The notes under the pieces are model-generated. The model saw only the letters and a program-made list of their open reading frames with translations, did not search any database and was not told the DNA's origin. A DNA stretch of 64,000 nucleotides from NCBI RefSeq assembly GCF_019904295.1, contig NZ_CP065362.1, forward strand, positions 248,001 to 312,000, read 5' to 3'. The stretch is from Ruegeria sp. SCSIO 43209. Lineage in GTDB: Bacteria; Pseudomonadota; Alphaproteobacteria; Rhodobacterales; Rhodobacteraceae. The number at the start of each line of letters is the position of its first letter. Within the stretch, counting starts at the first letter, position 1. The position numbers were made by a program, and so were the translations under genes. This document shows, piece after piece, positions 42,914-51,192 of this stretch.

Positions 42914-44221
42914 ATGAGCCTCGAACTAATTACAGCGCTGTATTTCTTAATACTGTTTGGGATCCTTTTCATGGGGCTGCCGGTTGCGTTCGGCTTGGGC
43001 GGAACAGCGGTTCTATTTGCCCTGGTTTTCGAACCTCGCGCGCTGTTGTCCGTGCCCAGTGCATTCTATTCAACGCCTTGGAATTCGGTACTGGTCACAG
43101 TGCCATTGTTCTTGTTCATGGGCTCACTCATAAGATTTTCGGGGATAGCCGAAACGGCCTATGACGCCGTTTACAAGCTGATCGGCCACATTCATGGTGG
43201 TCTCGCGATGGGTACAGTTCAGGTCTGTACTGTTTTTGCTGCAATCACCGGCATCACACCACCGGCGACCACCACAATGGGTCAGATCGCCTATCCTTCG
43301 ATGATGCGCTACAAATATGATCGCCGTATCGCGATCGGTTGTATCGCGGCAGGCGGTGCATTGGGTGCGCTGATCCCACCAAGCGTTCCGTTCATCTTCT
43401 ATGGATTGCTGGCCAAGGTTTCGATCGGTGACCTGTTCATGGCGGGGTTGCTGCCCGGCCTGATGCTGGCAACTTTCTACACGATCTATATCGGCGTACG
43501 TTGTAAAATCCAGCCCGAGCTGGGCCCCGCCCTGCCCGCTGATCAGAAATTCACCCGCACCGAAAAACTGACCGCCGTTCTCAGCATCTGGCCGTTTGCC
43601 TTACTCATCATCATCGTTCTGGGCGTCATCTGGGGCGGTATCGCGACGCCGGCGGAAGCTGCCGCATTTGGTGCCGCAGGCGCCTTTGTCATCAACCTGA
43701 TCTACGGCAAACTGACCTGGGAGGTGCTGAGGGAATCGTTGGTGTCCACCTTGAAGCTCAGCGGTATGGGGCTTTGGATTCTGATTGGTGCCACCGTCTA
43801 TCTTAATGTGTTCAACACGCTTGGCAGCCAGGACCTGCTGACCAATCTGGTTCTTTCCATGCCCGGCGGTGCAACCGGCATCCTGCTGATGATGATGCTG
43901 ATCATCCTCGTCCTGGGTATGGTGATGGATGATTGGGCCATCATCATGCTGTGCACACCACTGTTCATCCCGATTATCGACGAATTGGGGATCGACAAGC
44001 TGTGGTTTGGCGCGCTGTTCATCGTGAACATCCAAATCGCTTACCTGACACCTCCGTTCGGTTTTGTGCTGTTCTGGATCAAAGGGGTTCTGCCCAAGGA
44101 TGTCAGCATGGGGGATGTCTACAATTCGGTTGGCCCGTTTGTGGCACTCCAGTTCGTTGGCCTGACCCTGATCTTCATCTTCCCGCAGATCGCCACCTGG
44201 TTGCCCAACATCCTGAAATAA
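42914..44221 (+). CDS. TRAP transporter large permease (DctM family)
   Basis: The 435-residue polytopic protein has the DctM landmarks FAAITGITPPATTTMGQIAY, GGALGALIPPSVPFIFYG and LGMVMDDWAIIMLCTPLFIP. It forms the Na+- or H+-coupled channel of the transporter with the small permease at 41135 and the binding protein at 41704. The usual SG-S/T motif of the first helix-turn is replaced by TGITPPAT, as in several other receptors of this branch. A UspA gene follows 13 bases later. Confidence 0.92.
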   Translation: MSLELITALYFLILFGILFMGLPVAFGLGGTAVLFALVFEPRALLSVPSAFYSTPWNSVLVTVPLFLFMGSLIRFSGIAETAYDAVYKLIGHIHGGLAMGTVQVCTVFAAITGITPPATTTMGQIAYPSMMRYKYDRRIAIGCIAAGGALGALIPPSVPFIFYGLLAKVSIGDLFMAGLLPGLMLATFYTIYIGVRCKIQPELGPALPADQKFTRTEKLTAVLSIWPFALLIIIVLGVIWGGIATPAEAAAFGAAGAFVINLIYGKLTWEVLRESLVSTLKLSGMGLWILIGATVYLNVFNTLGSQDLLTNLVLSMPGGATGILLMMMLIILVLGMVMDDWAIIMLCTPLFIPIIDELGIDKLWFGALFIVNIQIAYLTPPFGFVLFWIKGVLPKDVSMGDVYNSVGPFVALQFVGLTLIFIFPQIATWLPNILK

Positions 44222-44234
44222 TCCGGAGGTACAG

Positions 44235-44645
44235 ATGTATAACCATATCCTCGTTCCAGTCGCCCCTGATCACATCAACGACTGTGCCAAATCTCTGGAT
44301 GCAGCAAGCCGCTTGCTGTCGGATGGCGGTACAGTATCGGTGCTGTCCGTTCTCGAAGAACTACCTTCGTATATCGGGTCGTACTTTCCGCCCGAGCAGG
44401 TTCAGAAAAGCGTTTCTGATTTTGAGGACAAACTGAACGCATCGATGGAGTCTCCGAAGATCGGCACTCATGTTGTTACAGGTCATCCAACAAATTCCAT
44501 TCTGGATTGGGCCGAGGAACACAAAGTGGACTGCATAGTGGTTGCGTCACACCAACCGGGCCTTTCGGACTATCTGATCGGTTCAACGGCTGCACGTGTG
44601 GTCCGTCATGCACATTGCAGTGTCGTGGTACTGCGCGACAAGTAG
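44235..44645 (+). CDS. Universal stress protein (UspA family) linked to TRAP transporter
   Basis: The 136-residue protein has the Usp fold: N-terminal YNHILVPVAPDHINDCAKSL and the C-terminal ATP-binding motif GSTAARVVRHAHCSVVVLR (G-x9-G/S-T type). It is cotranscribed with the TRAP permease (13-base gap; GGAGG before the ATG). The arrangement resembles TeaABC-TeaD of Halomonas, in which the ATP-binding Usp protein tunes ectoine uptake, so a regulatory role for this transporter is likely. A different Usp gene is at 57020. Confidence 0.9.
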   Translation: MYNHILVPVAPDHINDCAKSLDAASRLLSDGGTVSVLSVLEELPSYIGSYFPPEQVQKSVSDFEDKLNASMESPKIGTHVVTGHPTNSILDWAEEHKVDCIVVASHQPGLSDYLIGSTAARVVRHAHCSVVVLRDK

Positions 44646-44652
44646 AGCAGAA

Positions 44653-44677
44653 GCATAACACCTGACAGGTGTTATGC
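44653..44677. terminator. Perfect 11-bp hairpin, bidirectional terminator candidate
   Basis: GCATAACACCT-GAC-AGGTGTTATGC forms an uninterrupted 11-bp stem with a 3-base loop just after the UspA stop. It lies between convergent genes (usp and ccdB) and could end both transcripts, although neither side has a long T-run. Confidence 0.65.
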
Positions 44678-44687
44678 GCGCAAAGTG

Positions 44688-44706
44688 GCTGGCCAATGAG
44701 GCCAGC
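44688..44706. terminator. Second hairpin before ccdB 3' end
   Basis: A 7-bp stem GCTGGCC/GGCCAGC with an AATGA loop lies 10 bases after the first hairpin and 10 bases before the ccdB stop. Together they insulate the TRAP operon from the convergent toxin-antitoxin genes. Confidence 0.5.
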
Positions 44707-44715
44707 TATTGTCGT

Positions 44716-45015
44716 TCAGAAACCTTGCATCAGCATGTCTACGGCCACGGTGATCTGCTCGAAATCATCTTTCAGATTACCCACTGGTGATTTGAGGAGT
44801 CCCACAGGAACAGCAGCCATGAACTGGGTCACCATTACAACCTGCTCACCATCTATCAGGAACTCAGGGTTGAGGCGGGTCGCTGGTTTCGGCGCACGTG
44901 CTTTTGACAAAAGCGGCACCACTATGCGGGTATTCAGATCGCTCAAAAGATCGGTTTGCACATCCAGAAGATAGCCATCGCCGGATGGGTTGGGGAATAC
45001 ATCGTATTTCGGCAT
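44716..45015 (-). CDS. ccdB: CcdB-family toxin
   Basis: The 99-residue protein is of CcdB length and starts MPKYDVFPNPSGDGYLLDVQ, the SH3-like barrel region of the family; YLLDVQTDLLSDLNTRIVVP and MAAVPVGLLKSPVG are also typical. CcdB traps DNA gyrase on DNA. In the F-plasmid toxin the last residues Trp-Gly-Ile are critical for poisoning, whereas here the C-terminus reads Q97-G98-F99, keeping only the Gly. The start overlaps the ccdA stop by one base, so toxin translation depends on antitoxin. Activity might be weakened or the target altered. Confidence 0.88.
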   Translation of the reverse strand: MPKYDVFPNPSGDGYLLDVQTDLLSDLNTRIVVPLLSKARAPKPATRLNPEFLIDGEQVVMVTQFMAAVPVGLLKSPVGNLKDDFEQITVAVDMLMQGF

Positions 45016-45245
45016 CAGAACTGACGAAAGCGGTCCAAGGGCAACCCGTGCCGTTCAACATACGAGTTTGAGCTTAGCAGTGCCTCCGCGTTTTCGGCCC
45101 TCCACTGTGCTGCCTTCGCAGCGGCAACGGCGGCACGCAATCCTTCTTCGGCGGCACGCGACAGGTTCACGTTCAGCGCTCTGGCCTCGGTGAGCAATGC
45201 GCTATCAAGTGATAGATTGGTCGGTTTGCGTGGTTGAGTGTTCAT
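45015..45245 (-). CDS. ccdA: CcdA-family antitoxin
   Basis: The 76-residue protein has an N-terminal ribbon-helix-helix DNA-binding part (KPTNLSLDSALLTEARALNV, then LSRAAEEGLRAAV) and a C-terminal tail (SSNSYVERHGLPLDRFRQF) that matches the CcdB-neutralising region of CcdA. It binds the toxin and, with it, represses the operon. GGAGG precedes the start at about 11 bases. An inverted/direct repeat lies about 40 bases upstream. Confidence 0.88.
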   Translation of the reverse strand: MNTQPRKPTNLSLDSALLTEARALNVNLSRAAEEGLRAAVAAAKAAQWRAENAEALLSSNSYVERHGLPLDRFRQF

Positions 45246-45285
45246 TCTTTCTTGGCCTCCATGTGCCTGAGAATATCAATATACT

Positions 45286-45310
45286 ATATGCGCGTCAAAT
45301 ATGCGCATAT
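45286..45310. promoter_or_regulatory. Repeat-palindrome, candidate CcdA/CcdAB operator
   Basis: ATATGCGC occurs at 45286-45293 and again at 45299-45306, 13 bases apart. The second copy is part of the perfect 12-bp palindrome ATATGCGCATAT (45299-45310). It lies 40-65 bases upstream of ccdA, where an RHH antitoxin operator is expected. Confidence 0.55.
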
Positions 45311-45427
45311 CTCCTAAAGGACTTCTCTGGCTTCGTGGCTCGTTCTTATGGTATTTCATTCAATGCTTATTGAACGAGAACCTAACGATTTCGGTTGAAA
45401 TCATCCTCTCATCCCCCTAATCACGAC

Positions 45428-45518
45428 CCTACCTCGGGGTGCGCTAAAGACCGCGCTGAGATGCCAATTGGCAAACCCGTTGAACCTGAACCGGCTAGAA
45501 CCGGCGGAGGGAAAGGTA
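45428..45518 (+). promoter_or_regulatory. TPP (THI-box) riboswitch
   Basis: The plus strand has the conserved parts of the TPP element in order: CTCGGGGTGC, then CGCTGAGATG at 45454, ACCCGTTGAACCTGAACCGG and CGGCGGAGGGAA at the 3' side. It ends about 45 bases before thiB. Thiamine diphosphate binding should lower expression of the transporter. The ribosome site GGAGG at 45553-45557 lies between riboswitch and ATG, so translational control is the likely mode. Confidence 0.93.
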
Positions 45519-45562
45519 CAGGTTTCATCCATCCTTACCCTCTCGCCGCATTGGAGGATGAT

Positions 45563-46543
45563 ATGAAACATCTGGCAATTGCTGCGGGAATACTGACTGC
45601 GACTTCGGCTGTGGCAGCCGATAAGCCCACGTTGACCGTATATACTTACGACAGCTTCGTTTCGGACTGGGGCCCCGGCCCGAAGGTCGAAGAGGCGTTT
45701 GAAGCGCAATGCGAATGCGACCTGAACCTTGTCGGCGTCGAAGATGGCGCGGCACTGCTGTCACGCATTCGGCTGGAAGGCGAAAACAGCGACGCCGATA
45801 TTGTATTGGGTTTGGATACCAACTTGATATCGGCAGCTAAAGAAACCGGCCTGTTTGCACCTCATTCAGTCACTGCCGAGTATGCTCTGCCCATCGAGTG
45901 GACCGACACAGTTTTTGCCCCCTACGACTGGGGTTACTTTGCATTTGTTCACAATGCAGATTTTGCCGCTCCTAACAGCTTCCGCGAGTTGGCAGATAGT
46001 GACATCAAGATCATCATTCAGGATCCGCGTTCATCGACGCCGGGGCTGGGTCTTCTGCTGTGGGTCAAGGCCGCGTATGGCGATGAAGCCCAAGAAATCT
46101 GGGCTGACCTTGCTGACAATATCGTGACGGTTACCAAGGGCTGGTCCGAGTCATATGGCTTGTTCCTTGAAGGTGAGGCCGACATGGTTCTAAGCTATAC
46201 GACCTCGCCAGCCTATCACCTGATTGCCGAGGAAGATGCCAGCAAAGCAGCAGCAGCCTTTGACGAAGGCCATTATATGCAGATCGAGGTTGCGGCCAAG
46301 CTAGCCAATTCCGATCAGCCCGAGCTGGCAGATCAGTTTCTGAACTTCATGGTGTCTGACGCGTTTCAGACGATCATTCCAACGACCAACTGGATGTACC
46401 CTGCCGTAACTCCATCTTCCGGTCTGCCCGAAGGTTTTGAAACTCTAACGATCCCTCAGAAGTCTCTGCTGTTTGATCAGGACCAAGCCGCCATTGCGCG
46501 GGAACAGGCGCTTTCGGAATGGTTGGGCGCACTCAGCCAGTAA
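45563..46543 (+). CDS. thiB: Thiamine ABC transporter periplasmic binding protein
   Basis: The 326-residue protein has a signal peptide (MKHLAIAAGILTATSAVAAD, cleavage near VAA) and a mature chain typical of ThiB/TbpA: TLTVYTYDSFVSDWGPG, the D-I-V-L-G-L-D-T-N segment around 80-90 and FAPYDWGYFAFVHN. ATG 45563 follows GGAGG; upstream in-frame starts lie within the riboswitch and are rejected. It binds thiamine or its phosphates for the ThiPQ importer. It overlaps thiP by 25 bases and the three genes form a riboswitch-controlled operon. Confidence 0.94.
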   Translation: MKHLAIAAGILTATSAVAADKPTLTVYTYDSFVSDWGPGPKVEEAFEAQCECDLNLVGVEDGAALLSRIRLEGENSDADIVLGLDTNLISAAKETGLFAPHSVTAEYALPIEWTDTVFAPYDWGYFAFVHNADFAAPNSFRELADSDIKIIIQDPRSSTPGLGLLLWVKAAYGDEAQEIWADLADNIVTVTKGWSESYGLFLEGEADMVLSYTTSPAYHLIAEEDASKAAAAFDEGHYMQIEVAAKLANSDQPELADQFLNFMVSDAFQTIIPTTNWMYPAVTPSSGLPEGFETLTIPQKSLLFDQDQAAIAREQALSEWLGALSQ

Positions 46544-48066
46544 ACCCACTCCCCGGTGTCAGTGCGGCGGCCATCGTTGCCGCACTGATATTGGGCACGT
46601 TGTTCATGGTGGCGGTGCGGGCAGATGCAGGCGGCGGGTTTGGTCCCGCCGACTGGGCTGCCTTACGCTTTACCCTGCTCCAGGCGACGCTCTCTGCAAT
46701 GTTCAGCGCCGGTCTGGCTATTCCGGTCGCCCGCGCACTGGCGCGCCGCCGGTTCACCGGCAGGCGAGTCCTGATCACGCTGTTGGGTGCACCTTTCATC
46801 CTACCGGTCATCGTCGCCATTCTGGGATTGCTTCAGGTCTTTGGCCGGGCAGGATGGATCTCGGACGCGTTGGGCTATTTCGGTCTGCCGCCCATTCGAA
46901 TCTATGGGCTGCACGGTGTCGTTCTGGCCCACGTATTTTTTAATCTACCTCTGGCAACACGCCTGATCTTGCAGGGTTGGCAGGAGATCCCTGCCGAGCG
47001 TTTCCGGCTAGCGGCCCAACTTGGGTGCGAAGGAATGGCAATGTTCCGTTTGATCGAACTGCCAATGCTTCGCCGCATTCTGCCCGGAGTGTTGGCCGTA
47101 ATCTTCGCCATTTGCCTGACCAGTTTTGCGGTTGCCCTGACGCTGGGTGGAGGGCCGCGCGCCACCACGATTGAACTCGCGATCTATCAGGCCTTTACAT
47201 ATGATTTTGACTTAGGGCGCGCCGCCTTATTATCCGCTTTGCAACTTGTCCTGACCGCAGCGGCTGCTTTGGCAGCCTTAAAGTTCTCGCGCGGCGACGG
47301 GTTCGGTACCGGCCTGAATCGTGAGATCCGGCGCTGGGATGGCCGAGGACCACTGCTGGATGCGTTTTGGATTATCACCGCCGCCGCGTTCCTGCTGCTA
47401 CCTCTGGCATCCGTCACGATTTCGGGTATCGCTGGGCTGTTTGAGATGCCGGTTTTGGTGTTCCGTGCTGCTATAATTTCAATCTGTGTTGCCGCCGCCA
47501 GTACCATGCTCCTATTACTGCTGGCACTGCCCATGGCGACAGCCGTCGCGACAGGCCGGTTCGGCATCGTCGAACTTGGCGGACTTCTTGGCCTCGCCGC
47601 CTCGCCCTTGGTCATTGGTACGGGTCTCTTTATTCTGATCCGCCCGCTGGCCAATCCTACAACTCTTGCGTTGCCGGTAACCGCGCTTGTAAACGCGGTC
47701 ATGGCCTTGCCCTTCGCCCTTCGAATTTTGGTTCCCGCAGCGCGCGATGTGTTGGAACGGCACGGGCGGTTGGCACTGGCCCTGAACATGAACAACTGGT
47801 CCTTTTTCTTGCGTGTCATGCTTCCACGCCTGCGCCCCCAGATCGGTTTTGCCGCGGGCCTGACGGCGGCACTGTCCATGGGTGATCTGGGTGTGATCGC
47901 CCTGTTTGCAGATGCGCAGATCGCAACGCTGCCCCTGCAAATCTACCGCCTGATGGGCGCCTACCAGATGCAGGCCGCAGCAGGAGGCGCGCTGCTGCTG
48001 CTTATACTATCGATGGGTGTTTTCTGGGTTCTGGATCGAGGGGGTCGCTGGCATGCTGAAGCTTGA
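46519..48066 (+). CDS. thiP: Thiamine ABC transporter permease
   Basis: The 515-residue protein has two permease halves, each with the cytoplasmic EAA-type loop (A-x-L-G-C-E-G-M-A-M-F-R in the first; a second near LALNMNNWSFFLRVML). About 12 hydrophobic segments fit the ThiP double-domain form. It starts within the last 25 bases of thiB and ends 14 bases inside thiQ, so translation of the operon is tightly coupled. Confidence 0.93.
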   Translation: MVGRTQPVNPLPGVSAAAIVAALILGTLFMVAVRADAGGGFGPADWAALRFTLLQATLSAMFSAGLAIPVARALARRRFTGRRVLITLLGAPFILPVIVAILGLLQVFGRAGWISDALGYFGLPPIRIYGLHGVVLAHVFFNLPLATRLILQGWQEIPAERFRLAAQLGCEGMAMFRLIELPMLRRILPGVLAVIFAICLTSFAVALTLGGGPRATTIELAIYQAFTYDFDLGRAALLSALQLVLTAAAALAALKFSRGDGFGTGLNREIRRWDGRGPLLDAFWIITAAAFLLLPLASVTISGIAGLFEMPVLVFRAAIISICVAAASTMLLLLLALPMATAVATGRFGIVELGGLLGLAASPLVIGTGLFILIRPLANPTTLALPVTALVNAVMALPFALRILVPAARDVLERHGRLALALNMNNWSFFLRVMLPRLRPQIGFAAGLTAALSMGDLGVIALFADAQIATLPLQIYRLMGAYQMQAAAGGALLLLILSMGVFWVLDRGGRWHAEA

Positions 48067-48745
48067 CAATTGCATCATCGCAAATGGCGATTTCCAATTA
48101 AGCGCTGACTTTGAGGTCAAGGCCGGATCCAGCGTTGCGATCATCGGTCCGTCGGGGGCAGGAAAATCAACACTTCTTGAAACTATCGCCGGTTTTCGAG
48201 ACCTGAGAAGTGGGCACATCCACTGGAAGGATCATGACCTATCGACATTACCACCAGGCAGTCGACCGATGGCAATGCTGTTTCAGGACGGAAACCTGTT
48301 TCCTCACCTGAGCGCCGAACAGAATGTCGCCCTGGGCCTAAGGCCCAATGGAGGTTTGACTGCAGACGACCAACACCACATTCAATCGGCCCTCGGCCGC
48401 GTTGGCCTGCAGGGAATGGCGGCCAGAAAGCCCGCTGAATTATCAGGTGGTCAGCAAAGCCGCGTGGCGCTGGCCAGAATCCTCGTGCAAAAGCGTCAGG
48501 TGTTATTGCTCGACGAACCTTTCGCCGCCCTTGGCCCTGCCCTGAAAACAGAGATGCTCGATCTGGTCGCTGAATTAGTCGCCGAGACCAAAACCACCCT
48601 GCTTATGGTCAGCCACGACCCACGGGATGCGCTTCGGATAACCGACCAAACCGTATTGGTTGCGGATCAAATCGCACATCCACCTGCTGAGACCGAGACA
48701 CTCTTCAACAATCCTCCGCCAGCGCTGCGCGATTATTTGGGCTGA
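48053..48745 (+). CDS. thiQ: Thiamine ABC transporter ATP-binding protein
   Basis: The 230-residue ATPase has Walker A GPSGAGKST, signature LSGGQQSRVALARIL and Walker B VLLLDEPFAALG, where the usual DEPFSALDP reads DEPFAALGP. ATG 48053 (MLKLDNC) is preferred over an upstream in-frame start that lies in thiP. It energises ThiP. Its 3' end overlaps the convergent molybdenum-carrier-like gene by 13 bases. Confidence 0.92.
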   Translation: MLKLDNCIIANGDFQLSADFEVKAGSSVAIIGPSGAGKSTLLETIAGFRDLRSGHIHWKDHDLSTLPPGSRPMAMLFQDGNLFPHLSAEQNVALGLRPNGGLTADDQHHIQSALGRVGLQGMAARKPAELSGGQQSRVALARILVQKRQVLLLDEPFAALGPALKTEMLDLVAELVAETKTTLLMVSHDPRDALRITDQTVLVADQIAHPPAETETLFNNPPPALRDYLG

Positions 48746-49251
48746 ATGAACTGATCCAGACAAGCGTCCAGCACCTCGTGCACACGCGGACCAATCTCGG
48801 GGGCCTCCGAAGCGCGCGGGCCTGCAATGTTCAGAACAGTAACAGGGTTGGCGCTCAGCCAATCCCGCACCTGTAGCGCGCAATTGGCCTCTCCTTTTCT
48901 GATGTCCACCACCAGATGCGGTTTTTCAGCATCAACTGCAAACTCAACCGTTTTCCGCGTGCCGGGACTGTCTGACCCGTCGATAAAAACAAGCGTGGCG
49001 TCACTGGCAAAGACGTTGAGCCTTGTCCGTTCAGCGACATCTTCAGACTTCGTTTCAACAAGCCCGCTGAGATGAGCCGGGATCAGCCCATCCTCATTTG
49101 TTCGACCCTTCGGCACCCAGCCGCCGTAAGGGATGCCGTTTGCGCGGGCAAACTCCAATGCGGCAGTGTCTACGCCGGTTTGTCCACCTGATACGATTTT
49201 CTGAACACGACGCCCGAATGGGATTCCGTCTTGCTCGTCTCCCTGCGTCAA
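48733..49251 (-). CDS. YpsA-like putative molybdenum-carrier family protein
   Basis: The 172-residue protein resembles the 'putative molybdenum carrier' family, a SLOG/DprA-like Rossmann fold. Family landmarks include KIVSGGQTGVDTAALEFA near residues 18-35, YGGWVPKGRTNEDG and TLVFIDGSDSPGTRKTVEFA, which form the nucleotide-type pocket. The biochemical role is not established despite the name. Its ATG overlaps the epimerase stop by four bases, so it is the last gene of the hydroxyproline cluster. Its link to that pathway is obscure. Confidence 0.8.
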   Translation of the reverse strand: MTQGDEQDGIPFGRRVQKIVSGGQTGVDTAALEFARANGIPYGGWVPKGRTNEDGLIPAHLSGLVETKSEDVAERTRLNVFASDATLVFIDGSDSPGTRKTVEFAVDAEKPHLVVDIRKGEANCALQVRDWLSANPVTVLNIAGPRASEAPEIGPRVHEVLDACLDQFIQPK

Positions 49252-50180
49252 CGCGCAATACCAAATTGAAACGGATCATTCTGCGCAAAGAAGAGCTTAC
49301 CCTCTGCCATCACATGCGCCTGGCCAGTTAGCTGGGGAACAATGCCTCCGCCCTGCCCCGGCTGATAGGACAGCCTGTACGAACTTCCGATGATGCTTTC
49401 CTGAACGATTTCTTCCCCAGCGGACAAGCGCCGACTGGCCGCGAGGCAGGCCAGCCGGGCCGAGCTGCCGGTGCCGCAAGGCGAGCGGTCATAGTCATCG
49501 TCGGGGCACAGAACAAAGTTTCTGCTATGAATACCTGCATTCGGTGAGGTGCCCTGAAAGATCACGTGATCAACCGGCTCGCCATTTTCGCCACCAACTT
49601 CTTGCGCAATGCAGGCTTCGCGAATTGCGATAGCCATGTCGGTCAGCGGGCGAATGTTCTCAGGCGCAATCGGGATCGGGCTTGGCTCGACAATGAAGAA
49701 CCAATTGCCGCCATAAGCGACATCGCCGGTGACGGGGCCATACTCTGCAGTCTCGACCGTCACGGAATGATGTACGCGGCGGCTTTCAATGTTGGTGACC
49801 TGCACGGTGTTGGCGTCCAGCAGATCAATCTTAACCTCACCTACCGGAGTTTCGATTCGGTGCGCGCCAACCTCGATCTGTCCAAGATGCGCCAATGTTA
49901 CGCCCAACCCGATCGTCCCATGGCCGCACATGCCCAGTACCGCATCCGCGTCAAAGTAGATCACGCCCGCTTTGCATTCAGCACTGACCGGTTCGACAAG
50001 GAGCGCCCCGACCATGCCGGGCTGGCCGCGCGGCTCCAGTAGAACAGACTTGTAGAACCGCTCATGTTCCGTTGCCAGTCGCTTGGCGCGTTCAGCCAGT
50101 GATCCTGAACCCAGATCAGGCCCCCCTTCCAGAATGACCCGTGTGGGCATTCCACCGGTATGGCTGTCAATCACATGCAT
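49248..50180 (-). CDS. 4-hydroxyproline 2-epimerase (proline racemase family)
   Basis: The 310-residue protein has both catalytic cysteines of the epimerase type: C85 in MCGHGTIG and C235 in SPCGTGSSA. The retention of both argues for epimerase rather than the trans-3-hydroxyproline dehydratase branch, which has Thr at the second position. It converts trans-4-hydroxy-L-proline to cis-4-hydroxy-D-proline. ATG 50180 lies inside the end of the DapA-family gene (10-base overlap), so the two are co-translated. The DapA-family neighbour fits as the later deaminase step; the intervening D-amino-acid oxidase is not adjacent and may be one of the DadA-type genes here. Confidence 0.87.
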   Translation of the reverse strand: MHVIDSHTGGMPTRVILEGGPDLGSGSLAERAKRLATEHERFYKSVLLEPRGQPGMVGALLVEPVSAECKAGVIYFDADAVLGMCGHGTIGLGVTLAHLGQIEVGAHRIETPVGEVKIDLLDANTVQVTNIESRRVHHSVTVETAEYGPVTGDVAYGGNWFFIVEPSPIPIAPENIRPLTDMAIAIREACIAQEVGGENGEPVDHVIFQGTSPNAGIHSRNFVLCPDDDYDRSPCGTGSSARLACLAASRRLSAGEEIVQESIIGSSYRLSYQPGQGGGIVPQLTGQAHVMAEGKLFFAQNDPFQFGIAR

Positions 50181-51130
50181 TCCGCAATGACCCCACCCTG
50201 ACGAACCCAATCGGTAAACCACGACTTAAACAAATTGTACTGTTGCTCGCAGTAATTTCTCTGGGCGTCGGATAACACGTCGGTTTCATTGAAATGCAGG
50301 CGGTATTCTTCGTCGCCGTTCAGCACCAGCAGATGCTTGTAGTAAAGAACAAGATCCGTGCCTTCGTCAAAACTTGCCAGAACGCCAAATGCCTCGTCCA
50401 GTTCGCGCGCACGCAACCGTGCTTCGGCATGTCCCTCTGCTGCCTTTTTCGAAAGCGCCGCAAGCAACAATGCCTCTTTGGGCAGCGCCGTTCCTATCCC
50501 GGTGATCGATCCGGTGGCGCCGCAATTCACAAACCCATGGTAGACTTCAGTATCGACGCCTACCATCAAAGTGACCTGATCGTCCTGCGATGTAATATGT
50601 TCGGCGGCATAGCGCAGGTCGCTCTTGCCCCCGAACTCCTTAAAGCCAACCAAATTCGGATGCTCGGCCCGCAGTGCAAAAAACAAATCCGCACGAGTGG
50701 CAAACCCATAGACAGGGCTGTTGTAGATGATCGCAGGCACGTCCGGTGCCGCAGAAAGAATAGCCTTGAAATGGTTCTTTTGCGCGGCAACCGATGAGCC
50801 TCGTGACAGAACCCGAGGGATAACCATCAACCCTGCCGCGCCGACCTTCTGTGCATGTGCTGCGTGCGCCACAGCGGAATTCGAGTTGATGGCACCCGTC
50901 CCCACGACAACCGGCAAGCCAGCGTCGACCAGTCGTTCCACGCCCTCCATCCGTTGGGCATCCGTCAGAAGCGGCCAATCCCCCATCGAGCCACAATAGA
51001 CGACAGCGGACATGCCGGCCGCGATCATCTCTTTGCCCTTTTTGACCAGCGCGTCAAAGTCAGGTGTCCTGTCGGCCTTACACGGCGTCATAAGGGCAGG
51101 CATAGTTCCAGTGAAAATAGTCCGGTCCAT
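50171..51130 (-). CDS. DapA-family (dihydrodipicolinate synthase-like) protein, candidate pyrroline-4-hydroxy-2-carboxylate deaminase
   Basis: The 319-residue TIM-barrel protein has Schiff-base Lys164 (VGFKEFGG), Tyr136 (IIYNSPVYG) and the G-x-x-G-[D/E] entry motif CGSMGDWPLLT. In hydroxyproline catabolism a DapA-family enzyme deaminates 1-pyrroline-4-hydroxy-2-carboxylate to 2-oxoglutarate semialdehyde; the adjacent epimerase makes this the best assignment, although 2-keto-3-deoxy-sugar lyases of the same family cannot be excluded by sequence alone. The gene lies 62 bases after the XRE-cupin regulator on the same strand. Confidence 0.87.
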   Translation of the reverse strand: MDRTIFTGTMPALMTPCKADRTPDFDALVKKGKEMIAAGMSAVVYCGSMGDWPLLTDAQRMEGVERLVDAGLPVVVGTGAINSNSAVAHAAHAQKVGAAGLMVIPRVLSRGSSVAAQKNHFKAILSAAPDVPAIIYNSPVYGFATRADLFFALRAEHPNLVGFKEFGGKSDLRYAAEHITSQDDQVTLMVGVDTEVYHGFVNCGATGSITGIGTALPKEALLLAALSKKAAEGHAEARLRARELDEAFGVLASFDEGTDLVLYYKHLLVLNGDEEYRLHFNETDVLSDAQRNYCEQQYNLFKSWFTDWVRQGGVIAECM

Positions 51131-51192
51131 GAGATATCCGTTTGCTCAGGTTAGTATTGGTATTCTGCGCGAAAGCGCCGTGGCCTAACGTG

